Shown piece by piece: positions 1 to 7,946 of a DNA stretch of 32,497 nucleotides. Location of the stretch: contig JAFSRH010000025.1 in the NCBI GenBank assembly GCA_017446225.1, forward strand, positions 1-32,497, given 5' to 3'. Made by a program: the position numbers and the translations under genes. Position 1 is the first letter of the stretch, and each line of letters starts with the position of its first letter. The DNA comes from Oscillibacter sp. (lineage in GTDB: Bacteria > Bacillota > Clostridia > Oscillospirales > Oscillospiraceae). The notes under the pieces are model-generated. The model was given only the letters and a program-made list of their open reading frames with translations, did not search any database and was not told where the DNA came from.

Positions 1-1
1 A

Positions 2-418
2 ACGTCCGACGCCGATTTCGTGTTTTACGGCAACCTGAAACACGCTTCCGGAGGCGTGGAGCACATGGGCGACAACCGGACCGGTATCGGGGAAGGGGAC
101 GATGAAGAAATCCGCGTGGATTTGAGCAAGGTTCCCGCGTCTATTGACAAAATCGACTTTACGGTTACCATTTACGAGGCCGAGAGCCGCAAACAGAACT
201 TCGGACAGGTCAGTAACGCCTATATCCGGGTCATGGACGAAACCAACCGTAAGGAACTGGTACGCTATGACCTTGGGGAAGATTACTCGATTGAGACCGC
301 TTTAGTCGTGGGGGAACTCTACCGCAACCGCGGCGAGTGGAAATTCAACGCCATTGGAAACGGCTTTCAGGGCGGCTTGCGCGCGCTGGGACTGAATTAT
401 GGGGTGAACGTATCATGA
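2..418 (+). CDS. TerD-family stress protein (5' end outside window)
   Basis: The reading frame is open from the first codon of the window, so only about the C-terminal 138 residues of a roughly 190-residue TerD-domain protein are present. The acidic stretch [13 protein letters not shown] followed by [19 protein letters not shown], and the later [12 protein letters not shown] and [15 protein letters not shown] blocks, are the classic second half of TerD. The acidic cluster is part of the calcium-binding face in this family. TerD-domain proteins belong to tellurite, phage and chemical-stress clusters, but their biochemical role is unsettled. The stop overlaps the start of the next gene (ATGA at 415-418), implying translational coupling. 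The true start lies upstream of the window. The GTG at 20 is an internal valine, not a start. Confidence 0.93.
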   Translation, partial: TSDADFVFYGNLKHASGGVEHMGDNRTGIGEGDDEEIRVDLSKVPASIDKIDFTVTIYEAESRKQNFGQVSNAYIRVMDETNRKELVRYDLGEDYSIETALVVGELYRNRGEWKFNAIGNGFQGGLRALGLNYGVNVS

Positions 419-1110
419 AATACGAAATTCTTTACGGAAACGCGTTTCCGGTAGTGCGCTGTGAGCTGGCGCAGGGCGAATCCGTCAACGCCGAATCGGA
501 CGCCATGATCGCCATGTCCGGCGCGCTCGAGGTGGAAGGCTCCACGAACGGCAGTATGCTGGGCGGACTGGCGCGGAAGTTTCTGGCCGGGGAAAAGTTC
601 TTCTTTCAGACCATCCGGGCCGCGCGGGGTCCGGGAAAAGTCCTGTTCGGCCCGTCCTCTCTGGGCGGGATTGTGGACGTGGAACTGGACGGCAGTTATC
701 ATCTGCGGGTGCAGAAGGACGGCTTCCTTGCTTCCACGTCCGGTATCGTGGTGGAAACCGCCATGCAGAATCTCATGCAGGGCCTCTTTTCGCGGGAAGG
801 CCTCTTCGTGCTGGACGTCCACGGGAGCGGCACCGTCTTTCTGAGCAGTTTCGGCGCGATTCACTCCATCAATCTTGCGGCCGGCGAACAGCTTGTAGTC
901 GACAACGGTCACCTTGTCGCGTGGCCCGACTACATGGATTATCGTATCGAAAAGGCGGCCGGCGGCTGGATATCCAGCATGATTTCCGGGGAGGCGCTGG
1001 TGTGCCGCTTTACGGGTCCCGGCGTGGTCCTCATCCAGACGAGGAAACCGGCGTCCTTCCGGCAATGGCTCGAAAGCCTGTCACCCGTCAACCGTCAGAG
1101 CCGCGGTTGA
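415..1110 (+). CDS. AIM24 / TIGR00266-family protein
   Basis: A 231-residue protein starting [18 protein letters not shown]. The many glycine-turn beta strands, the [16 protein letters not shown] segment near the N-terminus and the [16 protein letters not shown] and [17 protein letters not shown] segments match the AIM24/TIGR00266 (DUF124) beta-prism family. No enzymatic activity is established for bacterial members, and these genes often sit in Ter-type stress clusters, as here. The ATG at 415 overlaps the TGA of the TerD-like gene. The longer frame beginning at 337 would run inside the TerD gene and is not needed. A strong terminator follows at 1131-1157. Confidence 0.88.
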   Translation: MKYEILYGNAFPVVRCELAQGESVNAESDAMIAMSGALEVEGSTNGSMLGGLARKFLAGEKFFFQTIRAARGPGKVLFGPSSLGGIVDVELDGSYHLRVQKDGFLASTSGIVVETAMQNLMQGLFSREGLFVLDVHGSGTVFLSSFGAIHSINLAAGEQLVVDNGHLVAWPDYMDYRIEKAAGGWISSMISGEALVCRFTGPGVVLIQTRKPASFRQWLESLSPVNRQSRG

Positions 1111-1130
1111 CCGCGCCTTACGTTTCGGAG

Positions 1131-1157
1131 GGCGGGGAACCTTCCCCGCCTTTTTTT
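1131..1157 (+). terminator. Intrinsic terminator after the AIM24-family gene
   Basis: GGCGGGGA and TCCCCGCC form an 8-bp all-GC-rich stem with a 4-base loop, followed by seven T. It lies only 28 bp before the TerA-like start codon, so it may set the level of read-through into that gene. Confidence 0.85.
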
Positions 1158-1185
1158 CGTACGGAATCCAGAGAGGAGAACTGTC

Positions 1186-2385
1186 ATGAACATCCAAAGA
1201 GGAATGCGCGGGAAACTCGACCAGTACGTCAACACGGGCCGGGAAATGGCGGTGGCCATGTCCGTGAGCGGCCGGGATGTGTACGACTACTGCTGTTTTG
1301 GCGTGGACGCGGACGGAAAACTCTCCGATGACCGCTACATGGTCTTTTACAACCAGATTCAGTCCCCGGGCGGCGAAATCCGCTACGACCCGACCAAACA
1401 GGGCGCGTTGTTTACGCTGTCGCTGGACCGTCTGCCGCCCTCTATTGACAAACTGGTCTTTACGGTCTCCATTGACGGCGGGAAGGGCGTCATGGGCGGT
1501 ATCGAGTCCCATACGCTGGAACTCTGGCAGGACGGAAGCGCCGCGTTGCAAATGCGCCTGACCGGGACGGACTTCCTCAATGAACGCGCGATTATCTCCA
1601 TGGAACTTTACCGCAAAAACGGGTGGCGTTTTTCGGCGGTGGCGCGCGGGTTCAACGGCGGCTTGGGCGACCTGTTGCGGTCCTACGGCGGGGAAGAAGC
1701 CGCTCCGGAACCGCACGCGGACCCCGCGCCCGTAAAGCGTACGGCCCCCGCCCCGTCTCCAACGGACCCCGTCCCCCCGCCGCCCCCGAAAAAGGTGGAA
1801 CTCCGGAAGGGGCAGAAAGTCAGCTTACAGAAGCGCGGAAAGAATCTTGGGGAAATCGTCATCAATCTGAACTGGAACCAGCCGACCGGACGCGGCGGAC
1901 TGTTCGGAACGCGTCACGCCGCGGTGGACTTGGATTTGGGCTGTCTGTTCGAGTTGAAGGACGGCACGAAGGGCTGTGTGCAGGCGTTGGGCAAGGCGTT
2001 CGGGAACTATTCCAAGCCGCCCTATATCGTGCTGGACGGCGATGACCGGACCGGCGCGTCCGTAAACGGGGAAAATCTGCGGGTCAACGGAAACAAAGTC
2101 TCCCTGATCCGCCGGATTCTGGTCTATACCTTCATCTATGACGGCGCGGCCAACTGGAAGGAAGCCAGCGGCGTGGTAACGGTCAGGGGCGCGGACGGTC
2201 AGGAAGTGATCGTACGCATGGACGAATACGGCTCCAATCTGGGGATGTGCGCGATTGCCCTGTTGGAAAATGACCATGACGAGACGTTAAGCGTAGAAAA
2301 AGTGGTGCGTTTTTTCAAGGGTCACAATAATATGGACGAGGCGTTCCACTGGGGTCTGCGCTGGGTGCGCGGAAAGAAAGACTGA
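1186..2385 (+). CDS. TerA-like two-domain tellurium/stress resistance protein
   Basis: 399 residues with two TerD-type domains. Residues about 1-165 carry KLSDDRYMVFYNQ...SPGG, LPPSIDKLVFTVSIDG and ELYRKNGWRFSAVARGF. A proline-rich linker (about 170-198, with PPPPPKK) leads to a second domain (about 200-395) with VDLDLGCLFEL, DGDDRTGAS and NLGMCAIALLEN. This N-domain, proline linker, C-domain layout is that of TerA. The start at 1186 has the Shine-Dalgarno GAGAGGAG. There is no room for a separate promoter between the upstream terminator and the start, so it is probably expressed by read-through from the TerD/AIM24 genes. The exact cellular target is unknown. Confidence 0.88.
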   Translation: MNIQRGMRGKLDQYVNTGREMAVAMSVSGRDVYDYCCFGVDADGKLSDDRYMVFYNQIQSPGGEIRYDPTKQGALFTLSLDRLPPSIDKLVFTVSIDGGKGVMGGIESHTLELWQDGSAALQMRLTGTDFLNERAIISMELYRKNGWRFSAVARGFNGGLGDLLRSYGGEEAAPEPHADPAPVKRTAPAPSPTDPVPPPPPKKVELRKGQKVSLQKRGKNLGEIVINLNWNQPTGRGGLFGTRHAAVDLDLGCLFELKDGTKGCVQALGKAFGNYSKPPYIVLDGDDRTGASVNGENLRVNGNKVSLIRRILVYTFIYDGAANWKEASGVVTVRGADGQEVIVRMDEYGSNLGMCAIALLENDHDETLSVEKVVRFFKGHNNMDEAFHWGLRWVRGKKD

Positions 2386-2394
2386 ACGCGAACG

Positions 2395-2434
2395 CGTCCC
2401 GGTTTTCCCTGAAACTGGAAGCCGGGACGTTTTT
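2395..2434 (+). terminator. Intrinsic terminator after the TerA-like gene
   Basis: CGTCCCGG at 2395-2402 pairs with CCGGGACG at 2422-2429, with further weaker pairing inside the loop, followed by five T. Confidence 0.85.
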
Positions 2435-2455
2435 ATAAAAATGATACAATTCCTA

Positions 2456-2484
2456 TTGTCAGCGGGACGGTTCTGTGATAAAAT
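2456..2484 (+). promoter_or_regulatory. Promoter of the peptide ABC transporter operon
   Basis: TTGTCA at 2456-2461, a 17-base spacer, then TAAAAT at 2479-2484. It lies between the TerA terminator and the first ABC gene, so the five transporter genes form a separate transcription unit. Confidence 0.75.
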
Positions 2485-2507
2485 ATTCCCAAAAGGGGGT
2501 GTAACAG

Positions 2508-3500
2508 ATGCCTGAAACGGTGCTGACCGTGTCCGGCGTGAAAAAGTATTTTCCCATCACGGTAAGCGGCAGGGGACTGTACCGGGAAAAGCGGCTCTTG
2601 AAAGCGGTGGACAATATCTCGTTCGCCATCCCGAAGGGGGAAACGCTTGGACTGGTCGGGGAGTCCGGCTGCGGCAAAACCACGCTCGCAAAGATCATTA
2701 TGAAACTCCTTCCCGCCACGGACGGCCGGATCCTCTACGGCGACACGGATGTGACGCGCCTGTCGGCCAGACAAATGCGCCCCTTGCGCCCCCGGATACA
2801 AATGATTTTTCAGGACCCGTACGCGTCCCTCAACCCCCGGGAGACGGTCCGCGAACTGCTCTCCGCTCCGCTGAACGTCATGGACATTGGCGCGCCTCAC
2901 GAGCGCATGGACAAAGTACGCAAAATGCTGGATGTCATTGGCATGGACCGGTCGTTTTTGGAGAAGTACCCTTACGAGATGTCCGGCGGACAGCGGCAGA
3001 GAATCGCAATCGCGCGGGCCATCATATCGGGTCCGGAGCTGGTCGTCTGCGACGAACCGGTCAGCGCGCTGGACGTGTCCGTCAGAGGCCAGATTTTGAA
3101 CCTGATGAAACGGCTTCAACGGGAGCGGGGGCTGTCCTATCTGTTCATCTCCCACAACTTCGGAAATGTCCGCTACCTTTGCGACCGCGTGGCCGTGATG
3201 TATCTGGGCCGGATTGTGGAGGAGGGCACGAAACGCGATATCTTCGACCGCGCGGTACATCCGTACACAAAGGCGCTTCTCTCGGCGAATCCCGTTCCGG
3301 ACATCCGTCAGGAGCGGAAGCGCGTCATTCTCCGGGGCGATGCCGCCGGGGCGGTGTACATCCCCTCGGGTTGTGTGTTCCGGAGCAGGTGCCTGTACGC
3401 AACGGAGGGCTGTTCTAAAGGCGAACGCGCCCTGACCCCCTTAAAACGTTCGGACGGAACCACGCATAGCAGTGCTTGCCCGCGTTACCCCGGCTTATAA
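2508..3500 (+). CDS. Peptide ABC transporter ATP-binding protein (OppF/DppF type)
   Basis: A 330-residue nucleotide-binding subunit of a peptide importer; it hydrolyses ATP at the inner face of the membrane. Visible motifs: Walker A GESGCGKTT at 51-59, Q-loop FQDP at 101, signature MSGGQRQR at 158, Walker B LVVCDEP at 178-184, and H216 in ISHN. The C-terminal oligopeptide-transporter extension has HPYTKALLSANP and four cysteines (289, 295, 302, 324). Shine-Dalgarno AGGGGGTG precedes the ATG. It is first in a five-gene operon, with its partner ATPase last (6966). The order ATPase, binding protein, permease, permease, ATPase is a variant of the usual opp/dpp order. Substrate specificity (peptide or nickel) cannot be read from the sequence. 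Confidence 0.95.
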   Translation: MPETVLTVSGVKKYFPITVSGRGLYREKRLLKAVDNISFAIPKGETLGLVGESGCGKTTLAKIIMKLLPATDGRILYGDTDVTRLSARQMRPLRPRIQMIFQDPYASLNPRETVRELLSAPLNVMDIGAPHERMDKVRKMLDVIGMDRSFLEKYPYEMSGGQRQRIAIARAIISGPELVVCDEPVSALDVSVRGQILNLMKRLQRERGLSYLFISHNFGNVRYLCDRVAVMYLGRIVEEGTKRDIFDRAVHPYTKALLSANPVPDIRQERKRVILRGDAAGAVYIPSGCVFRSRCLYATEGCSKGERALTPLKRSDGTTHSSACPRYPGL

Positions 3501-3514
3501 GACAGGAGGCCCGC

Positions 3515-5086
3515 ATGAAACGCAGATTACGCGCGCATATTCTGGCAATGTCTCTGGCACTGGCCCTGACCGCCTGCGGACGGGGTCCGGACACTTCCGA
3601 AAAGGTTATCAACATGGCCTTTACGACCGCGTGGGGGAGCTTTAATCCCTACTACTCCTCATCCACCACCATGTATGAACTCTCCCTCTATGACAAGATT
3701 TTCGACAAGCTGGTGTTCACGGACTTGGCGGGCGCGGAAATCCTGCCCCGCGCCGCGGACCGCTGGGAGAGCGCCGGGGACGGTACGGAAGCCGTTTTTT
3801 ACCTCAATCAAAACGCGTCATGGTCGGACGGACAGAAGGTGACCGCCCATGACTGGGTCTTTACCGCCCGGCTTCTGGCGGACCCGGCTTCCGCGTTTTC
3901 CACCCGCGTGTTTACGCACATCCTGACCGGCACGAACGAAAACGGCGTACTGCTGGACGCGGAAACCTTCGGCGCGGAGGCCTTGGACGACACAACCCTG
4001 AAGTTCACGTTCAAAGAGCGTACCGACCCGGAAGACTTCCTTCTGCACTACAACCGGAGATTTCTGGTCCTTCCGGAACATATTCTCGGCTCCGTCAGTC
4101 CGGCCGACATTTTGAAGTCCGATTTCTGGCGCAATCCCGTAGGGTCCGGCCCGTGCGTGTATGTCTCGCAGATGACCGGCTCGGAAATGGTGCTGGCCCC
4201 GAATCCGCACTACCACCTCGGCGGCGGCAACTGGGACAAACTGGTGTTACGCGTCCTCGACTCCTCCAGCCGCCTGACGGTGCTGATGTCCGGCGAAATC
4301 GACCAAATTGAATTGGGTTCGAGTATCTCCCCGAACGACAAGCCCATCGCGGAGGCCAACGGCCTGACCGTGCGGGACGGACTGGTGCGGAATTTCTTTA
4401 TGGACGTCCTGATTAACGAAAACGGCATTCCCGATCGCCGAATCCGTCAGGCCCTCCATTACGCCATTGACAAGGACGCCATCATAGAAGCCGCCGCCAA
4501 GGATGTCGCGGACCCCGCCTACGGCTACGAAATGCTGAATACGGAATATTATGACCCCTCCCTTGCCTTCCCGCGTGACATCGAAAAGGCGAAAGCCCTG
4601 CTCCGGGAAGCGAATTATGACGGGCGTCTCTACACCATCGCCTTCGCCTCCAAGCGGGAGAATATCGCCGCCCTGCTTACGCAACAGTGGAAAGAAGCGG
4701 GCATTAACGTGGAAATGGTCATTGTGGACGTGGCCACCATGTTTTCCGGGCTGACCAGCGGGATCTATGACTTGGGCCTTTCCGGACATTCCGCGACCGC
4801 GTACTCCCTCTGGTTTGAGGGGGAATTCCCCGCCAACAACACAAACGCCTCGTTTATCATGGACCCCGCCCGGGCAAGTTATGTGGACCGAATTGGCCAC
4901 GCTATTGACAAGGAAGAGAAAATAGCCCTCGTCAAAGAATACCAAAAGTATCTGGCCGAACAGACATGGTTTATCCCGCTCTATTTCGCCGGGGAATACT
5001 GGGTGGAACCCACCAGAGTTTCCAACATCCGCGGCTCGGCGTCCCTGATGTGTAACGATAACGTCTGGGAATGGTACGTAAACTGA
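3515..5086 (+). CDS. Peptide-binding lipoprotein (SBP_bac_5 / OppA-DppA type)
   Basis: 523 residues. A basic N-terminus and hydrophobic stretch end in the lipobox LTAC with the lipidated Cys at 21, so the protein is anchored outside the membrane. Family 5 solute-binding features are W-DG---TA-DWVFTARLL (about 112-130), NPVGSGPCVY, ALHYAIDKDAI and the C-terminal LAEQTWFIPLY. It captures the ligand and delivers it to the two permeases that follow. The start at 3515 is chosen because GGAGG lies 5 bases upstream and only this start gives a proper signal peptide; an earlier ATG at 3476 lies inside the ATPase gene. It starts 14 bp after the ATPase stop. Confidence 0.95.
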   Translation: MKRRLRAHILAMSLALALTACGRGPDTSEKVINMAFTTAWGSFNPYYSSSTTMYELSLYDKIFDKLVFTDLAGAEILPRAADRWESAGDGTEAVFYLNQNASWSDGQKVTAHDWVFTARLLADPASAFSTRVFTHILTGTNENGVLLDAETFGAEALDDTTLKFTFKERTDPEDFLLHYNRRFLVLPEHILGSVSPADILKSDFWRNPVGSGPCVYVSQMTGSEMVLAPNPHYHLGGGNWDKLVLRVLDSSSRLTVLMSGEIDQIELGSSISPNDKPIAEANGLTVRDGLVRNFFMDVLINENGIPDRRIRQALHYAIDKDAIIEAAAKDVADPAYGYEMLNTEYYDPSLAFPRDIEKAKALLREANYDGRLYTIAFASKRENIAALLTQQWKEAGINVEMVIVDVATMFSGLTSGIYDLGLSGHSATAYSLWFEGEFPANNTNASFIMDPARASYVDRIGHAIDKEEKIALVKEYQKYLAEQTWFIPLYFAGEYWVEPTRVSNIRGSASLMCNDNVWEWYVN

Positions 5087-5113
5087 TTCCGGCCCGGAAA
5101 GGAGGTCGTAGCC

Positions 5114-6067
5114 ATGGTACGCTATCTCTATGAGCGGATTTTGTCGGCCATGCTGACCATGTTCATCGTCACGGCCATTATTTACACCCTGCTCTCTCTG
5201 GTACAGGGCAGCGCGCTGGATGTGATGGGCGGTTCCGGCGGGGAAATGTCCCACGCGGATTATGAGGCGATCCGGCACAATCTCGGACTCGACCTGCCCG
5301 TCTGGGCGCGTTACGGCCAGTGGCTCCGAAACGTACTGCGGGGGGATTTTGGCGTCAGTTACCGTTACGGGGTGCCGGTGGGGGAAGTCATCGCGCAACG
5401 CTTCGGCCCGTCCGCGCTGTTGATCGGTACCGGTCTGGCGTTCGCGGTCCTGCTGGGACTGCCCATCGGGATTATGGCGGCCCACAGGCCGGGGTCTTTG
5501 TGGGACCGTCTCTCGTCCTTCTTCGCGCTGGCGGGCATGACGGCTCCCCGCTTCATTATCTGTATCACCTTCATTTACTTCTTTTCGTTCAAACTGCGCC
5601 TGACGCCCTCCATGGGTATGCACACCGTTGGCAACGCCTCCTTCGGAGACTTGGTCATCCATCTTATTCTGCCTGTCTCTATCATCGCTTTCAGCAAAAT
5701 GGGATACCTTATCAAACAGACCCGGAGCGCGTGTCTGGAAGTTTTTCAGGAGGACTACCTGAACACCGCGCGCGCAAAAGGCCTTTCCGAAACGGAAGTG
5801 ATCTTAAAGCACGGTCTGCGTACCGCCGTGGCCCCTATCTTGACACAGGCTATGGCGGAAATTCCGGAACTCGTGGGTTCCGCCGCAATCGTGGAAAAAA
5901 TCTTCGGCTGGCCCGGAATCGGCGCCCTGATGATTGAGGCCATCCGGAACCGGGACGTGCCCTTGATTATGGGCGTCACGCTGGTGATCGCGGTCGTGGT
6001 ACTGCTGGCCAACATTTTTCTGGATATTGCCTACGGACTGCTGGACCCTCGCGTCAGCTACCGTTGA
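5114..6067 (+). CDS. Peptide ABC transporter permease (OppB/DppB type)
   Basis: 317 residues with about six membrane helices. The N-terminal TM is followed by the exported loop with IRHNLGLDLPVWARYGQWL and GDFGVSYR, typical of the B-type permease. The EAA loop that contacts the ATPases reads DYLNTARAKGLSETEVILKHGLR. It forms the translocation pore with the next gene product. Shine-Dalgarno AAAGGAGG. It starts 27 bp after the lipoprotein gene and its stop abuts the next gene. Confidence 0.95.
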   Translation: MVRYLYERILSAMLTMFIVTAIIYTLLSLVQGSALDVMGGSGGEMSHADYEAIRHNLGLDLPVWARYGQWLRNVLRGDFGVSYRYGVPVGEVIAQRFGPSALLIGTGLAFAVLLGLPIGIMAAHRPGSLWDRLSSFFALAGMTAPRFIICITFIYFFSFKLRLTPSMGMHTVGNASFGDLVIHLILPVSIIAFSKMGYLIKQTRSACLEVFQEDYLNTARAKGLSETEVILKHGLRTAVAPILTQAMAEIPELVGSAAIVEKIFGWPGIGALMIEAIRNRDVPLIMGVTLVIAVVVLLANIFLDIAYGLLDPRVSYR

Positions 6068-6081
6068 GAGAGGAGGAGGCC

Positions 6082-6927
6082 GTGAATTCAAGCGAATTTT
6101 GGAAGAAGTTCCGGACCTCCAAAAGCGCGGTAATCGGGCTGTCTTTTCTGCTGTTGGAGGCGCTGGCGGTCTACCTGCTTCCGGCGCTCTTCCGTATGGA
6201 CCCCGTGGCATCGGACGTACAGGCGGGGTTTTTCGCCGCGCCATCGGCCTCACACCTGCTGGGCACGGACGGCGCGGCGCGGGACCTGTTGGCCCGTACC
6301 CTCTACGGGGGACAGGTGTCCCTTCTGGTCGGCGTGGCGGCCCCGTTCATCAGCGTCCTGCTTGGCCTTCCGCTGGGACTGGCCGCGGGATATTACCGGG
6401 GAATGGCCGAAACGGTAATTATGCGCGCTTCGGACGTGTTTATGTCGTTTCCAAGCGTGCTTCTCTCCATGATTCTTCTTTCCATCATCAGTCCCTCTCC
6501 GGGCACGCTGATCGCGGTCATTGGAATCATGGACTGGCCGGTGATCGCAAAGCTGGTGTACGGCAACGTGCTTTCCATCCGGGAAAAGGAGTACATCGAT
6601 GGCGCGGTGAGTATCGGACGGACGGACTTTGAAATTCTGTCCCATGAGATTCTTCCCGGCGTACTCAGTCCGGTGTTTGTGTCGATTTCGTTCCGGTCCG
6701 GGGGCGCGATTTTACAGGAGTCGGGACTGTCCTTTCTGGGCGCCGGAATCCGTCCCCCGCAAGCGTCATGGGGAAGCATTATTTCCGCCGCGCAGGATTT
6801 GTCCGTGCTGACGCGTACGCCGTGGGTCTGGGCGCCGAGCGGCCTTCTGATTGTCCTTACGATCATGTCGTTCCAATTTCTCGGTCAGGGACTGCGCGAC
6901 ACGTTAGACCCGAAAATGAAACTTTGA
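6082..6927 (+). CDS. Peptide ABC transporter permease (OppC/DppC type)
   Basis: 281 residues, C-type permease of the importer. It shows the N-terminal domain, the GTDGAARDLLARTLYGGQVSL motif at the start of the permease domain, an EAA loop (YIDGAVSIGRTDFEILSHEILP) and the C-terminal LGQGLRDTLDPK. The GTG at 6082 is preferred because AGGAGGAGG lies directly upstream. A TTG at 6064, overlapping the previous stop, is in frame but would place the ribosome site inside the gene. Confidence 0.94.
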   Translation: MNSSEFWKKFRTSKSAVIGLSFLLLEALAVYLLPALFRMDPVASDVQAGFFAAPSASHLLGTDGAARDLLARTLYGGQVSLLVGVAAPFISVLLGLPLGLAAGYYRGMAETVIMRASDVFMSFPSVLLSMILLSIISPSPGTLIAVIGIMDWPVIAKLVYGNVLSIREKEYIDGAVSIGRTDFEILSHEILPGVLSPVFVSISFRSGGAILQESGLSFLGAGIRPPQASWGSIISAAQDLSVLTRTPWVWAPSGLLIVLTIMSFQFLGQGLRDTLDPKMKL

Positions 6928-6965
6928 CGCCGGTTCCAATGAAATCAGACAGCGGGGTGTGGGCT

Positions 6966-7946
6966 ATGCCGGAAACGCTTTTAGAAGTCAAAAACCTGAC
7001 CATAAATCTGAAATTAAGAAACCGTGCGGAAGTCAGCGCCGTGGACGGGATTTCCTTTTCTATGAATCGCGGCGAGACGCTGGGCGTGGTCGGGGAATCC
7101 GGCTGCGGCAAGACGTTGACCGCCTCCGCGGTGATCAGGCTTCTGTCCCCGTATACCGGTTACATCGCGGGCGGGCAAATCCTCTTTGAAGGCGAGGACT
7201 TAACAAAAAAGACCGCCCGACAAATGCAGGCGATCCGGGGGCAAAAAATTTCCATGATTTTTCAGGACCCTATGTCGTCCCTGAATCCGGTTTACCGGAT
7301 TGAAACGCAAATGCGGGAGGCGTTGCGCGCCCACAGGAAAGTGAGCGCGAAGGAAGCGCATAGAATCTCCGCCGAAATGCTGCGCAAAGTCGGGATACCG
7401 CTTCCCGAAACCCGCCTGAAGGAATACCCGCACCAGTTATCGGGCGGACAGCGTCAGCGCGTGCTCATAGCGATGGCCCTTCTGTCAAACCCGTCCCTGT
7501 TGATCGCCGATGAGCCGACTTCCGCGCTGGACGTGACCATACAGGCGCAGATTCTGGACCTGATTCGGGACCTCCGGGACGAGACCGGCACCGCCGTTAT
7601 GCTCATTACGCACGACATGGGCGTTGTAGCGGAAAACGCCGACAAAGTGCTGGTCATGTACGCCGGGAAAGTGGCGGAGTACGGGACGGCGCGGGACATT
7701 TTTACCTGTCCCACGCACCCCTACACACAGTGTCTGTTAGGCTCCATCCCCCGGCAGGACTTGGACGTTGACTACTTAACCACAATAGAAGGCATTGTGC
7801 CGCCGCTGGAACAAATGCCCGCCGGGTGCCGGTTTTACGACCGCTGTCCGCTCCGTTCGGACGTCTGTCAGGAAGGGACCCCGCCGCCGCGCCGGATTGG
7901 GGAGCACGTCACATTCTGTCATCACGCCTCATGTGTACTGCCGTAA
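6966..7946 (+). CDS. Peptide ABC transporter ATP-binding protein (OppD/DppD type)
   Basis: 326 residues, second ATPase of the importer. Walker A GESGCGKT at 43-50, FQDPMSSLNP at 99, signature LSGGQRQR at 158, Walker B LLIADEPTSALD, and H216 in ITHD. The C-terminal extension has HPYTQCLLGS and four cysteines (288, 294, 301, 318) spaced almost as in the first ATPase. The ATG at 6966 follows a GGGGTG Shine-Dalgarno like that of the first gene, and both proteins begin MPET. Another in-frame ATG at 6939 lacks a good site. The last 18 bp overlap the 3' end of the opposite-strand EAL gene. Confidence 0.94.
   Translation: MPETLLEVKNLTINLKLRNRAEVSAVDGISFSMNRGETLGVVGESGCGKTLTASAVIRLLSPYTGYIAGGQILFEGEDLTKKTARQMQAIRGQKISMIFQDPMSSLNPVYRIETQMREALRAHRKVSAKEAHRISAEMLRKVGIPLPETRLKEYPHQLSGGQRQRVLIAMALLSNPSLLIADEPTSALDVTIQAQILDLIRDLRDETGTAVMLITHDMGVVAENADKVLVMYAGKVAEYGTARDIFTCPTHPYTQCLLGSIPRQDLDVDYLTTIEGIVPPLEQMPAGCRFYDRCPLRSDVCQEGTPPPRRIGEHVTFCHHASCVLP

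Noticed and set aside
4247-5662. 471-codon minus-strand frame opposite the peptide-binding protein and permease
   Set aside because: It spans two genes with clear family motifs on the other strand. Its composition (His, Gln, Gly, Arg rich) is typical of antisense frames in GC-rich DNA.
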